The position numbers and the translations under genes are program-made. A stretch of DNA of 64,000 bases, from assembly GCA_964020975.1 (NCBI GenBank), contig OZ026628.1:14787079-14851078 (forward strand). The letters are read 5' to 3'. This DNA comes from Hermodice carunculata. Lineage: Eukaryota > Annelida > Polychaeta > Eunicida > Amphinomidae. Below are positions 11,963 to 23,893 of the stretch, piece by piece; the stretch's first letter is position 1, and the number at the start of each line of letters is the position of its first letter. The notes beneath the pieces were generated by a model. The model had not been told where the DNA came from. It worked only from the letters and a program-made list of their open reading frames with translations, and searched no databases.

Positions 11963-13066
11963 TTATGCAGTTGGTTTGGAATCAGTAGTGGCATCATGCA
12001 GATCGTCTATAGGAAAGTCCTGGGGCTGTGATACTTTTTTCGTAAAGCCACAGCACACATATTTTCGAAAGTAGCCCAGGAAACATCTGTCTAAAATGCA
12101 GATAAAGAATGGATTTATACTTGAATTTGCAAATTTCAGACAAAAGGCAAATAGTTTTAGATTGTGCATGTAATATGTATGTGGTCTACCATTGAAAGAG
12201 TACCATGATAAATACATGTGATGTGGAAGCCAACAAGCTACAAACACAACAACCAATAGCAAAACAAGGCCAGCACAACGTTCCTGATCTAAACGCAACT
12301 TGGATTCTTTTTGTCTTTCGACAATTTCACTGTCTGTTATTGGGCATATGTCACTAGTGACAGTGATCTCCCTGTCACGGGAGTTATTCTGTAGCAATAA
12401 GTGTCGCGCTATCAAGCCAAAGAGAATGGCTATGATTAAAAGTGGCACAACCAAAAGGACAAAGAGATGAGCCGTTCTGTGCAGCGCTGGATAATCTCCA
12501 CCCCATTCATGTGGATAAACGCTACAGGAATAGACGCCTGTTTCCATGTTCGTGTGAGCAGCAACACAGTCAGGAACAGCCACCACCAGCGCTGATACCC
12601 ATACGGCCAAAGCCCCGATGAAGAAATGCCTTTTGCCTTTCTGCTGGCAAGTTGCTCCAAATGGTGTGACCAAAGAAAAGTACCGTTCCAGAGCAAGCGC
12701 TGTCAATGTAAATATGGTCACACCCACAGACAAAACCTGGATAAACTCATTCATCTTGCAAATAGCATCTCCGTAAGGCCAGCTTGTGAACGTGTACGTA
12801 GACGCAGCAAAGGGCACACAGAGGCTGAGCATCATCAAATCACCAACGGCTAGTGTTGCAAAGTACATATTGGGTACGCTTTGCATAGATTTGTTTTGGG
12901 CCACCGTGAATAGTATTAGTCCATTGCCCGCAATACCAACAATAAAAATTATAACAAAAACAAGCGGTACAACAACAGCTTCCCAGCTGTCAGAAACTGT
13001 AAATCGACTGACGGCTGTGGTTACATCTGGAACAACAGTGTTCGATAATGACAAGGAGTTTTCCAT
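11963..13066 (-). CDS. Neuropeptide GPCR, bombesin/CCHamide-receptor-like
   Basis: Intronless 367-residue class A GPCR. Visible elements: TM1 around 31-56 with GNGL (47-50); TM2 LAVGDL with D76; WPYG at 96-99; C103 and C181 for the TM3-ECL2 disulfide; TM3 ending SVGVTIFTLTALALERY (113-129, ERY as the DRY motif); TM5 about 198-222; TM6 with CWLPHH (278-283); TM7 NSSINPFFI (314-322); C338-C339 as probable palmitoylation sites. VPNMYFATLAVGDL, the YT..WPYG block and FTLTAL match bombesin/GRP and CCHamide receptors best. An endothelin- or GPR37-type receptor is the main alternative. The frame is open upstream to about 13200 without an ATG, so the ATG at 13066 (MENSLS) is taken as the start. Oddities: the NPxxY tyrosine is isoleucine, and no N-glycosylation sequon precedes TM1 when this start is used. 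Predicted to sit in the plasma membrane and couple to a G protein; the ligand is unknown. Confidence 0.9.
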   Translation of the reverse strand: MENSLSLSNTVVPDVTTAVSRFTVSDSWEAVVVPLVFVIIFIVGIAGNGLILFTVAQNKSMQSVPNMYFATLAVGDLMMLSLCVPFAASTYTFTSWPYGDAICKMNEFIQVLSVGVTIFTLTALALERYFSLVTPFGATCQQKGKRHFFIGALAVWVSALVVAVPDCVAAHTNMETGVYSCSVYPHEWGGDYPALHRTAHLFVLLVVPLLIIAILFGLIARHLLLQNNSRDREITVTSDICPITDSEIVERQKESKLRLDQERCAGLVLLLVVVFVACWLPHHMYLSWYSFNGRPHTYYMHNLKLFAFCLKFANSSINPFFICILDRCFLGYFRKYVCCGFTKKVSQPQDFPIDDLHDATTDSKPTA

Positions 13067-13114
13067 TCTGGTTGTATTCCTTGATTCTGTACGAATTATC
13101 AAAGTGAGATGCAG

Positions 13115-13123
13115 TATATATAT
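13115..13123 (-). promoter_or_regulatory. TATA-like element upstream of the receptor
   Basis: TATATATAT lies about 50 nt 5' of the chosen ATG. If it is used, the 5' UTR would be only about 20 nt, so an upstream promoter and non-coding exon remain possible. Weak evidence. Confidence 0.25.
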
Positions 13124-13718
13124 GCAGCCTACAATGTCGTATGAAACATTGCCATGTCCATTATCTTTCGAAGAACAATTCCTCTGTAACCCAGGCTGAT
13201 ATTATTCCGAAAGATGATCAATTCAAATGGAGGTTACGCATGATCTGTCATTTGGGAACACGTTGGGACCACGCGCTCAGTTGCTGGACATAAGCATGGA
13301 TACAGCGCGTTTTACGACTAAAATGTCCAAGTAAGGGATCCAGATTCTTTCTCCTGAGCGCTCAGATATCCAAAGACGCGTGATGTTATTCCCTTGCACC
13401 TTCAATGTTATTCCGTACCTTTACCATCACCCGGAACCTCATCGGTATTGCGTCGTAACCCATGCACTGACTGCTGCCTGCACCTCAGTATAGTGCCACT
13501 ATCGAGTTGCTCAAGGTCATAGTAAAAGGAACCTCGATCTTGGTATAATGGATTCCATGATTGCTCAGAAGTATCGAAAGCTATTTAGACCTGAAATATA
13601 TTAAACAGATACAAAACATTTGGTAAATGGAATTAAACACATCCTCTTCTTGGAAGCTGCAGTTATCGGGAAATGCGCGTATATGTCTGTTGCTAAATGG
13701 AGTACCACTTTTCGTGTT
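13124..13718. other. 5' flank of the receptor, no gene
   Basis: Somewhat richer in CG dinucleotides than its surroundings (for example CACGCGCTC near 13272 and GACGCGTG near 13374), which would fit a promoter-proximal region. No specific site is claimed. Confidence 0.3.
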
Positions 13719-13795
13719 TTTGTTTTGTTTTTTGTTTTTGTTTTGTTTTTGTTTTTGCTTTTTTTTTTTTTTTTTTGGTTTTTGCTTTCTTTTGT
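13719..13795. repeat. T-rich low-complexity tract
   Basis: GTTTTTGTTTT-type repeats leading into a run of about 19 T. Confidence 0.9.
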
Positions 13796-16700
13796 TGCCT
13801 GAGAAACAAGAAGGTTCACATGCATACGGTTATTTGTGGTTTGTGCATGTAGCTCTCCACGCTATTAAGTATAACTGCAAAACCAATTACTTTTGCTATT
13901 ACAAGAAGTACAGTCTGTGGACGTTTTTGGGAGTACATATCCTGTATTTTACTATTATAGGTACTAATAAAAAATGTGCCTTTCAAAATGGAATGAATTT
14001 AGACAAGAAACCGAGAGGAGTCGCATTTGACAAACTCGCGATAATTGTTGATCGTTTTAACTGAAGTATTGTACTTTGTATCAGCAAATCCTCAGCATCA
14101 GTGACCTAGAAACAATGCAGCAGGCACTACAACAGAATATTTAACCTTAATTGTCTTATAATTGCGTGATATTTTTGTGTATTCTCCAAAGTAGCGCACA
14201 TGCTCAAAAAAGTCATTCATGTGCAGCTAACAAAAGGGGCGTCCGCACAATCATGACTGAAAAAATAACAGAAAATATGAGGACGAGTCTATATACTATT
14301 AATATGAGGATGTGTTTACCATTAATGTGTACTGGAAATGAAAGTGGTGTCTGTATATTAAATGTCGTAGACGTGCGCAGCCTGTAAATTGTGTATCATT
14401 AGTTACGTGTGTGACAGCATGATGTATCCCAACGGGAAGCATTTTCAACGTCGGCCTGTCTGCGCTGCTTGTTTTGTGCCATGAACCGCACGAGTTGGTT
14501 GAAATGTAGCATTTTCATGTCTGTAGTAGCGTAGGATACACAGTAGATGTCTGTATTGGCGACAACAGTCAACAGAAGACCATGTCTAGTGTGACATTTT
14601 GTCCATTTGGGACCATAAAAACCTTTGAAATCATTAAAAATGATGGGCAAATGACAAAAAATTATGTTTTCATGACGTCAAACGTACATTAATAATTTTC
14701 AGATTTCGATAAAAGTATACGACAGCAAAATCGTTGTTACAAATAAGGTATTGCTTTAATAGTTCCTTATAAACTATCTGTTCGGTTTTATTGGTTTAAA
14801 AAATATAAAAACTCCAGTAATGTTATTTGATCCATGGAAAACGTGCATAGTTTCAATATTCTGTGTGTTCATAAGAAGAGCCAGAAGCAGATATTAATTA
14901 CTTGATATATTTGTATAGATATACAGGCACAGAATATCATGCCGCAATAACCAATGTTATCACTGAGATACTTAAAGTCTGATTTAGGAAAATGCTAGTG
15001 CCAATTTTGCACCTTTACCGAAATAATTTGACATCCTGAAATTAAATTAAGGTCACTTCCATCTGTACATTACCTTTATGTTACCATAACTGTTGAATTC
15101 CTTGCGAACCTCAAATAAAAAAAATAAAGTTCAAATTGTCTTCCGAGGGGGACAAAAACAGATTGCAGGATTCAAAGCAATTTTAAAAATTTTGTTGGGG
15201 GGCGGGGGATGCCCCCGGGCCCTCCTGGTACAGAGATCCTCTTTAAGGCCCATAGTGCTGTCCCAGTGACACAATTCAAACACCCCATTTTCAAATCACA
15301 CACACACTCGTGAATGTATTGTGCATTTGAGCATTGGTGGGGAACATACTCAAAATGCACGAAATGCCATATCGATCTGAAGACATATTTTGCGAAAAAC
15401 TGACAGAGGAGTACGCCCACCGACCCCCCCCCCCCCCAACCAAGCTTGGCAGCCTTCAGCTCGGAATATTTCAGCCACTCCCAAATGAGCCTTTTTTTCT
15501 TGACCATTCCTATTTGAAACCCAAGATATCCCTCTGATAACTGTTTCGGCTGTTGTATGACTTGCAAACAGTGGCTTTGCAATGTCCACCGTCCATCGGT
15601 TTCAAATAAGTACATGAAAATAAAATACTGAATACAATAATCCTCTCCCACCCACGAACTTGTATTGAAAATGATTCTGATAAACAAACAAACAAACAAA
15701 CAAACAAACAAAAACACACTGCAGGAAACGGAGTGAAAATTCCACTACTTCCAATTATTCTGGAAACAAGGTACATACAAAAGTAGCCCCTCCCATCGTA
15801 TTGTAAACTGTCAATGACAACTGATAATAAAATGGTTGGTTCGGCGTAATCAGGCACCGTCCACAGGGAGAGCTGCTGACAGAATCACTTTACTGCACAA
15901 TACATTTCGACACACCTTAAAAGATCTTTGTGCATTTCAAAGAAACATAAAAACATAAGATCATGATGCGGCTACATACCAACCCAGTCAATGCAGCGAC
16001 CATGTCCTATATGCGTGCAACTTGGCGATGATATGGTAGTTATTCAAAATTATGTCGTCAGCTCAACCACGGTACAGTTGTGCACAAAATATAGGCAATT
16101 ATGCCATTCACTTCTCTGACATACAGATACAAGGGTAGCTAATACGCACAATTACACTGCAATTGGCGCAGATAGCCAAATAATCCAAACTATTTGTAAA
16201 TGTCAGCACTGGATCCGACCTATTTGCACCAACGTTTTATATGACTCGAACACTTTAAATGAGAATCCTAAAATTTCTTCTGTGAAACTAGGACTGGTGG
16301 AATCTTGCTTTCAAAGTGCATAACAGCAATTCTGGGTACTTACACATGTTAATGTGTTTAACATTTGGTACTTTCAGCGTTTAATGGAATGTTTATATGT
16401 CTACATGGTTCCAGCCAAAGGAAGGTGTGTCATGTTCTCGGATTGTCCTTCCATCCAGCATTTGTTTTTGAAAACGTTATCTGAAGACGTGCCGGGCACC
16501 TAAAACTGAAAGTTACCGCATACTTTGACACTATTTATTGACTACATATTATATTTTAGTTACCTTGATTTCATTTTGAAGGTCACAGGACACATTTTTG
16601 TCGAAAAGGGGACCCGACATTCAATGCTTTGTATTGCACTGTATGTAGTTGTGACTTTCAATTTCTCCCACACTAATACCGTAATTGGCGCTATCGTTTT

Positions 16701-17089
16701 CTAAATTACGATGTTATTATTTAGAATTATGTGATGAGCTATCGTATAAGCAAGTTTGTCCATCTACTCTCCATGTGTGAGTAATTCAGATTTTAGATTT
16801 TAAATTTTCAACCTCTCCAAGACCGATGGCCATATCATATACAAGCATAGTGGGATATACTCTGAGCAAGTCTTTAGTCAAGGCTAGACGTCCCATGACC
16901 TTGTTTGTGAACATAAAGTAAATATATTTGGACTTTCTAGACAATTTAGTGATGTTGATTCTGAATTTGATGAGTGCCACTCGCAAAGCCCTGAGTGTTC
17001 ATTCCCAAAATTAGAAAATCTAAGATGCTTGCTAAGCAACGTACGAATTGCTCAAAATGAGTATAAATGTTTAAACAGAGTCTGTAAAT
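13796..17089. other. No gene seen
   Basis: Only short frames. Low-complexity tracts include a C13 run near 15425 and (AAAC)n at 15686-15713. A GGGGATGCCCCCGGGCCC stretch near 15205 resembles element-derived sequence but has no clear boundaries. Confidence 0.5.
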
Positions 17090-17310
17090 CTCGGCGAAAT
17101 AAAAGAAAGAAAGAAAAACAAAAGCCCCCCCCCAAAAAAATAAAAAATAAAAACAAAAAACAAAAATACAAAAGGGCGAAACCTAAAAAAACAAAAAACA
17201 AAACCAAAACAAAAAAACAAAAACAAAAAACAAAAAAAAAAAACAAAAAAAAACCCCCAAAACAAACAAACAAAAACAAACAAAAACAAAAACAAAAACA
17301 AAAAAATATT
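17090..17310. repeat. A-rich (CAAAAA)n low-complexity tract
   Basis: More than 200 bp of CAAAAA/AAAC repeats. The long lysine/asparagine and leucine/phenylalanine frames here are artefacts. Confidence 0.95.
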
Positions 17311-17510
17311 AGAAACTATTTATAGGCAGATAGCAAGAGGTGCAAGAATTAAGATGGCTGCCCAAACTTTATTCATACCAGCCAATGAAAAATGTATTTC
17401 TGTCATGATATTACCCCGTACCCAAGGGCCATCCAATAGGAACACAGTATTATAAGGTCGTAGCACCAGTACAACGACCTTCCGGGACTATTACGACCTC
17501 CGGACTCTGG

Positions 17511-17590
17511 TTTTTTTTTTTTTTTTTTTTTTTTTTTTGGTTTTGTTTTGTTTTTGTTTTTTGTTTCGTTTTGTTTTGTTTTGTTTTTGA
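17511..17590. repeat. T-rich (TTTTG)n low-complexity tract
   Basis: About 28 T followed by GTTTTGTTTTG repeats. Confidence 0.95.
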
Positions 17591-18980
17591 AAAAGAGTGA
17601 TGACAGCTTTTGGTTTTTAAATTGAGCTTTATTCATGTAAAAGGTATATAAAATAGGCATATATTTATAATTTTAGCAAGGTGTTGTACAAATCATAGGT
17701 GTCTATGGTGGTTTCTGTCAACCAGGCTACCGAAAGGTTTGTCTTGGGTCCTCTCCAGTATGAAGTTGGCAAAATTGTATTTTAAAGGGAGTGATTACAT
17801 TATTACCTCCACAATCAATCAATTGGGATTTGACATGCACCTACAAATTAATGAATCTCGACACTGATAACAGTTCTGGGGGCATATACACAATCTCGAC
17901 AGGAGGACAGTCCATGGTGAAGCCCTCCTAGTAGATGCTCAAAGTGCTCCTCCTAATCCATCTGTCCCTCCAGACTGAACGATATGCTTGTCTGAGCAAC
18001 ATACAATTAAACAATGTTGCTCGGCAACGTACAGAGAAGTCCACCAACAGTCTGACTGTTTGTGGAATAAAGTTTACATGCATGTTGCATCATTTGTGTG
18101 AAAATATGTCCTTGACCTTGTGAATCGTTTTCAAAAGTCACATCATGGTCATGTTCTCCTTTCAATTTCATCCACAATAAAATGTTCCAGTGCTCTTTGT
18201 AGATACCCTATTGTTCTCTGCTAGTAATTAAGTGCTATAGTGGCGAGGTACATCCTTAAAGTTTACATTTTCAATGTGAAATCGCCACAATCCTGGAGCT
18301 ATGAAAAGTACTGTTGCCATGCATGGCATCAGATTTGTTTTCCGAGGCAGTTCTTCGAAAATAACCACTAAGACGGCAACAATTTCCATCTACAGATTGA
18401 TGTAAGGCCTGGAAGTGATATTGATATTTGTTGTGTGATCTTTTACAGCTTGTTCAGGTGGTTCATTATGATAGAAAAGTGATTAAAATTTTAAACTCGG
18501 GGTTTGCGACTGTTTATTATGATCCGGCTGCCAGTACAACACCCTGGCCATTGTGCCAGCGGCTGGGTCAGGGTACAGGCCCAAACCCCTTGTTGGCGGG
18601 ATTGATCCCGTAAATACTGTTCATTTTATAGCAGGCATCTGAAACGTTATCACATTCATTAGTTACAGGGTTAGATAGGGATATATGTGCACCAAACACG
18701 ACGTCACGTGAACTTGAATTATGCAATGTGTTGCCTAATATTGTGTAAGTTATGAAAATATATTAGAAAGAAAGGCAGCATGAACTTCCAAGAAATGGAC
18801 GAAAGTAAACGAAAATTCTGTGTGTACCTGAAATTAAATAGATCAAAATTAGTTATACAATTAGTTGATGTGGCGGTGTTTATGTAAGTTATCTTCACTT
18901 TCGCCAATGTCATCCCCATCCAATCTTGTTGAGTGTTGGCAGCTTGCTTGGGCCAAACATTTCCAAATTCTGAGTAAGGA
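17591..18980. other. No gene seen
   Basis: No frame with protein character. A more GC-rich patch at 18520-18610 has no recognised motif. Confidence 0.45.
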
Positions 18981-18982
18981 GG

Positions 18983-21900
18983 TTACAATATGCCACGCGA
19001 ACATAGTTTTGTGTCACACCCAGTTTTACCACCACAGTTGATCATGTTCAGCACTGTATTTGGTGCAGCCAGCTGCCCTGGAATAGTCAATACTGGCCAT
19101 AGGTCTGAGCCAAATATTTCCCAACCATGCAGCAAACGGTCAAAGTCGGGTTGCACTGGCATACCTGCAGTTTTCCACACAGCTGTCTGGAAATGTGCCC
19201 TTTGGCAGTGTGGCTTGAAGGCATTCAATACCATGGCTCTCTTTGGCAAGGGAGAGTCTTCTGTCAGCACAAAGGCATGGCAACATACCTACTGTCTTGC
19301 AGTTTGGAAGCATGACATTGTACTAAGACTAAGACAGTATCTGTCAAATACTACACGAAGAACTGATGCCATATCTATATGTTGGTTGATTCTGCTTACT
19401 GCAACACTGATGAACGCAAATACCTTAGCAGGTAATGCTGGCCAAGGCAACTGTCCACAACAAAGCACAGCCATTAAAGATCAGGTCACCACCATAAATG
19501 CTGGCTGCTCCTTGCACTGCACTGTATTTGCAGTTTGTTCTAAAGAACAAACTTGTTAGTACTGTTGTCCTCGTTTAACTACCTGCGTCAAAGAGAGCAG
19601 TTGCAGATTGAGCCAATTCATAAGGAAAACGATAGTTTTTGCAGAAAGACGAGGCCTTGGTGGCGTAATTATATCCATGAGCCATGCATAATTGAGCTCA
19701 GTATCAACAATATGATTGATTTTGACCAAATGTGATACCACGGTTTGTCCCTGTCTTCATTTTTCTTGACTTTTGGCGAATCTTGCTGCCGAACCCTAAG
19801 GACCATTTGCTCTCATACTCGAATTGCTGTGCAGTCCCAATTTCAAGGTAACAGTGACGATTGACTGTAGGGTCATTAACAACTCCACCAGAGAATATAC
19901 AAACAAGACCAGTGGTTGGATGCTTATCACTGTCAAAATGTCAATACAAGTTGAACCTATATTCTAAATGCTCAATCTATCAGCAGCATTAGCTATGATT
20001 CTCATTGCCTGTTCCTTTTTGTGGAAGGTAACCACATACTCAGATTTAGCATCTTTCATTGCCCAAAAATTCTGCATTAGCTGAACACATGTGCTATGAG
20101 AAAGTGCCCATATGGCAAGACTAGATTCATTCCAGCTAGATCCAATGACGCCAGATGGTCCATGGCCATATTGCATGTAGGCTGTCTCAATAAAAAGATC
20201 TGGCCATACAGCATTCCATAGGCCCTCCTTTTCACGCATTACATACTCTCCAGACATAAAACTTCTTCAGAGATTTAGTGTCTAGACATTCCATGGACCA
20301 TAGATAGTAGAGCCCATACCAAGCATAATTGACACAAAAGAGATGGAAGCATTTTGTCTACTGCAAACAAGTGCAGTGGCCAGTCAGCTTATCTCTCTGC
20401 CCATTCAAATGCCACCATGATAAAGACAGGTTTGATGAGACAGTCTACCCATAGCTTGGTTATGTCACTGTCATGGCTTTTGGCAACAAGACATTGCTCC
20501 AGCTCACCTATTACTGTGCATTTCATGACTGACCAATATTGAATGCAAAAGCTCTTCAACAATGCATAGTGCTCTCACATTTGGTGTTATTTTTGTCAGA
20601 AAGCAGTCTAGGCACTCCAGCAAAACGAGGCATATGCCCTCAAGTCCACTTCCAGCCATCAGTACACCAACAACATCTACAAAACTCATTAGCATGTGCA
20701 TGCCACCGAGCCTTGGAACAAAGTTACTGAGAGGGTTTTGGTCCAACCAGGTGATGGTCCATGTCTGCCGAGTTATTGATATTAGATATTGAGCTTGGAC
20801 CATAGCAGTTTTTATGGTATCTGCTTCAGATGGTATTATGTCCAAGAATGATGTACATGCAATGTTAGTTTTTTGCTTAGGTAATATGGCCATTTTCTCA
20901 GCTTTTTTTAATATATACATATTAAAACCATTAATTCTGGTTATCGATTGCCACTTGTAACTTTGCTTAAGAAAAGTCATATCTTCCACTGCTGCTGTTT
21001 AGAGACACTTACATACATGCCAAAAATGCAAGGGTAGGAACAAACTTGTTGCCATATTGCTGTACCATCTCCGATTTTTTGCTACCACTCCACATTCACC
21101 TCCCCAAGTTCCAAGCAAGGTGGACTTTGTTTCTTCCCATTTAACCCTTTCCCCCTTGAATTAAGACTGAGTCAACAGCTTTCCTTGGCGTGGGTTGGGC
21201 ACTAAGTGCCCAACCCACGCCAAGGAAAGCTGTTGACCTGGGGCATGTGATCTTGATAAGTCTCGTACATTTCTCAGTCAAATTGTTTTTCAGAACTGTT
21301 GAAATTAGTTGAAAACACTCAAGCAGACGACATTTGACCACCAGCCGGTTTTGGCCGGTTTGAGGGGGAAAGGGTTAAAGCACTTAATTTGGGGGATTAC
21401 AAGCATGTCTGGGGCTCTGTTTGACATAGGTTTCCTGGACTTGTTTATGATCAGGGCCAACCCATGTGTAGACTTTTTGACCATTTTGGATGATATCTGT
21501 GCATCAAAATGGTCAGCAACAACCTGCACTAACCCATTGCTACTGTCAAACTGTGCTAGTCCCAGTGGAGCATTCGCCAATGAGGTTGCAGCAGAAATTT
21601 TGAAACACCTAAGCTCATGGTAAGAGGAAGTGACTCCAAAATTGTGAAATTGCTCCATCGGATTTTTATGCCAGTTCGATAAAACACTGAGACAGAGAGA
21701 GAGAGAGAGTTCAAAGAATGTAGCCAGGCTGGTTATGGTACCTGTTACAATGTTGCTTATCATGGCTGCTGGCATTGTGTTATCAAGCTTGGGCAATATA
21801 GCTCCGAGCAGAGATAACTGTTGAACTGAAGTCATTGCTGGCATCAGGCATCCAAATGCGGTGGTATAAGAATTTGCATCTGGTTTCTGGCATTTTGCTC

Positions 21901-22430
21901 TGATCATTTTGGCCAAAAGGGAGACAGCTTATCTGATGCATTCATCTTCAGTACCAGCTGCAATACACAGTCGATTTGCTGCATTACCCTTAAACACCAA
22001 CATGGATGCGACATCCAGAGAGGACAAAATGAGGGAATCTGGATGTCTTTTCATGCTGACAGTCTTTAGGAGGGACCATCCGGAGAAATGTGTCCCTCCC
22101 AGCTTGCTGTAGAAGTTTTGCAGTTCAACACTGTTCCAAATGCGCTCTTTATTTGAATCCATATGAGCGATCAACCTGTCTCATGCTTCATCATGGGGAA
22201 TAGAAGTGCATTTAGATGGACTGCAGGTGAAAAATTGGAAAAGAAAACCCCTGTGGTATCGGGCATCTGCTGCAGGTAGATCCCTGAATATACAATTGAC
22301 TCTGAATGCTACATTTATTGCCCACACATAATTTCTTACATTTGCCTGCTATTTGGCTGCAACTGTGTCTAATGCAAGTTGCATTTGCAGAAGGTATGAG
22401 CACCAATTCTTTGATTTCAGACACAAATAC
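18983..22430 (-). pseudogene. Decayed ORF, uncharacterised invertebrate family, near full order
   Basis: Pieces on the minus strand follow one protein from N to C as coordinates fall. About 22170-21930: NSVELQNFYSKLGGTHFSGW. 21916-21390: LRCFKISAATSLANAPLGLA, FDSSNGLVQVVADHFDAQIS and STHGLALI. 20990-20510: FVPRLGGMHMLMSF and VLMAGSGLEGI. 20257-19964: FIETAYMQYGHGPSGVIGSS and AADRLSI. 19474-19290: VVFDRY. 19270-18983: AHFQTAVWK, GWEIFGSDLWPVLTIPGQLA and a Cys tail CGGKTGCDTKLC. I recognise these blocks from large uncharacterised proteins common in cnidarians, hemichordates and molluscs, the same broad family as 2349-3174. The copy has many breaks and carries a nested TTAA MITE, so it is an old fossil. 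Its function is unknown to me. Confidence 0.65.
21145..21374. mobile_element. TTAA-flanked hairpin MITE, family A, copy 1 (piggyBac-like)
   Basis: 230 bp flanked by TTAA at 21141-21144 and 21375-21378. The terminal inverted repeats read CCCTTTCCCCCTTGAA and, inverted, CCCTTTCCCCCTCAAA. TTAA duplications with CCC-starting ends are the piggyBac signature. At 21171-21237 it holds a 67 nt hairpin with 33 nt arms that pair without mismatch (GTCAACAGCTTTCC ... GGAAAGCTGTTGAC). It has no coding capacity. It is inserted inside the decayed ORF at 18983-22430 and so is younger than it. Confidence 0.85.
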
Positions 22431-23893
22431 TATAGTTTTTCTAGATGTTGAAAGGCTGGCACATGGTCATGAAGATAGTTCACACGGATGTTACAGTTCA
22501 GGGCAAAGGTTGTAAGATGTGGCTGCCAAGGGCGTGGAAGAAGAGCAATATTTCAAGTCCGTTTATTTACTCTTTCATATGAATTATTTGTGACTGGTGA
22601 CATCTGAATCCTTGAGAAACTTCTGCATGACTACATCCTGCTTGCAGAATGCCACGAACATGTTGCCTTTTATCCATTATCAGCCAAGACACACAACTGA
22701 CAGTAAAATTACTGACATTTTTCTATCTAGGTTAAGTGAATTTCTTGTCTATTTTTAAACAATTTGAAATGCGCTTCTTGGATGAAACGTTTTCATCTGT
22801 TACCTCATGAGTTTACATGAACGCTTCTATGTGTCCCTCGAAGCTTGTTCGATCGGGTGTTGAAATTATCTAAAGATAATGATTTCATGGTTTCCTTTTA
22901 GGAACTACAATATTTACCTCTATGAAAAACACCAGCTAGATTATCGTCAAACAAAGTATAAATTAAATAGACCTAAGTTCAATTGATTTCTACCAAATTT
23001 GTTCACTTGGTGCCGTTGCTGACATTTTCTCTTTCTAGAAGAACTTTGCATGCAAATTATTCCTCAAAAGGCTTTCACCGAATCCCCAAAACTTCGTTGG
23101 ATTTTACGTTGGATGGGTCCAACCTGGTGTCTTAAGCAGTTATAACTTCAGTCTTAATTAATTAATTAATTAATTAATTAAGTATGCATTTAAACTAAGC
23201 CTTTAAAAATAATGAAATCTCTGTGACTGTTAAGAGATTGAATTTTTGCTTTAAACATTAATTTTTCCCGTTTTTTGCGGAAAAATAGAACAAAAAAAAA
23301 AAAAAAATGGGAAACATTATTTTCTTACGGGAAATGAAACAGTACACGTCTATATGGACAGATCTAGGCCTTCAAAATCTGTATCTAAATGGGGAAATAT
23401 TACAGTAACCACTACAGAAATTGACCTGACTCTAATATAATCCGTGTTGAAAAATTAGCCACTTGCAACTTTATTTAGCCAAATGAATGAAACATCAGCA
23501 TTGGGCTAATTGTCTAAATCATGCCCATGTGTCCTCCGTGATTGCAAGACGTGAGCCCCGTGTTTTGTGGCGGGAAACTAATATGCATGTCTCGTATTCA
23601 AACTCTAGACTGGTGCAAACACATCTGTGTGTAGCCAAGTTTCTGAAAGCCCACAATGTATCTAAATCTTTAATTTACATCACAAATACATCAAACACAT
23701 GTACAAAGGTCCTTAGCTCTGAAGTATTATCCCAAACTTTCACAATACACACATATAGTTTTTCAATACTTCAAAATTCTCTGTCAATATTTTGGTCTGG
23801 ATGACCCACATATTTGTTTATTTCACTAGAGACTGTATGTCATGAAGTAGGCCCTACTTATGATCTAGAATTGCATATTCGTTCACATAGGAA
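22431..23893. other. No gene seen
   Basis: Contains (TTAA)n at about 23156-23181 and an A15 run near 23291. No protein-like frame. Confidence 0.5.

Noticed and set aside
13067-13102. Upstream start for the receptor
   Set aside because: The frame is open, but the apparent start is TTG; the first ATG is at 13066.
17029-17325. Lysine-rich open frame
   Set aside because: Product of the A-rich low-complexity tract; no other coding sign.
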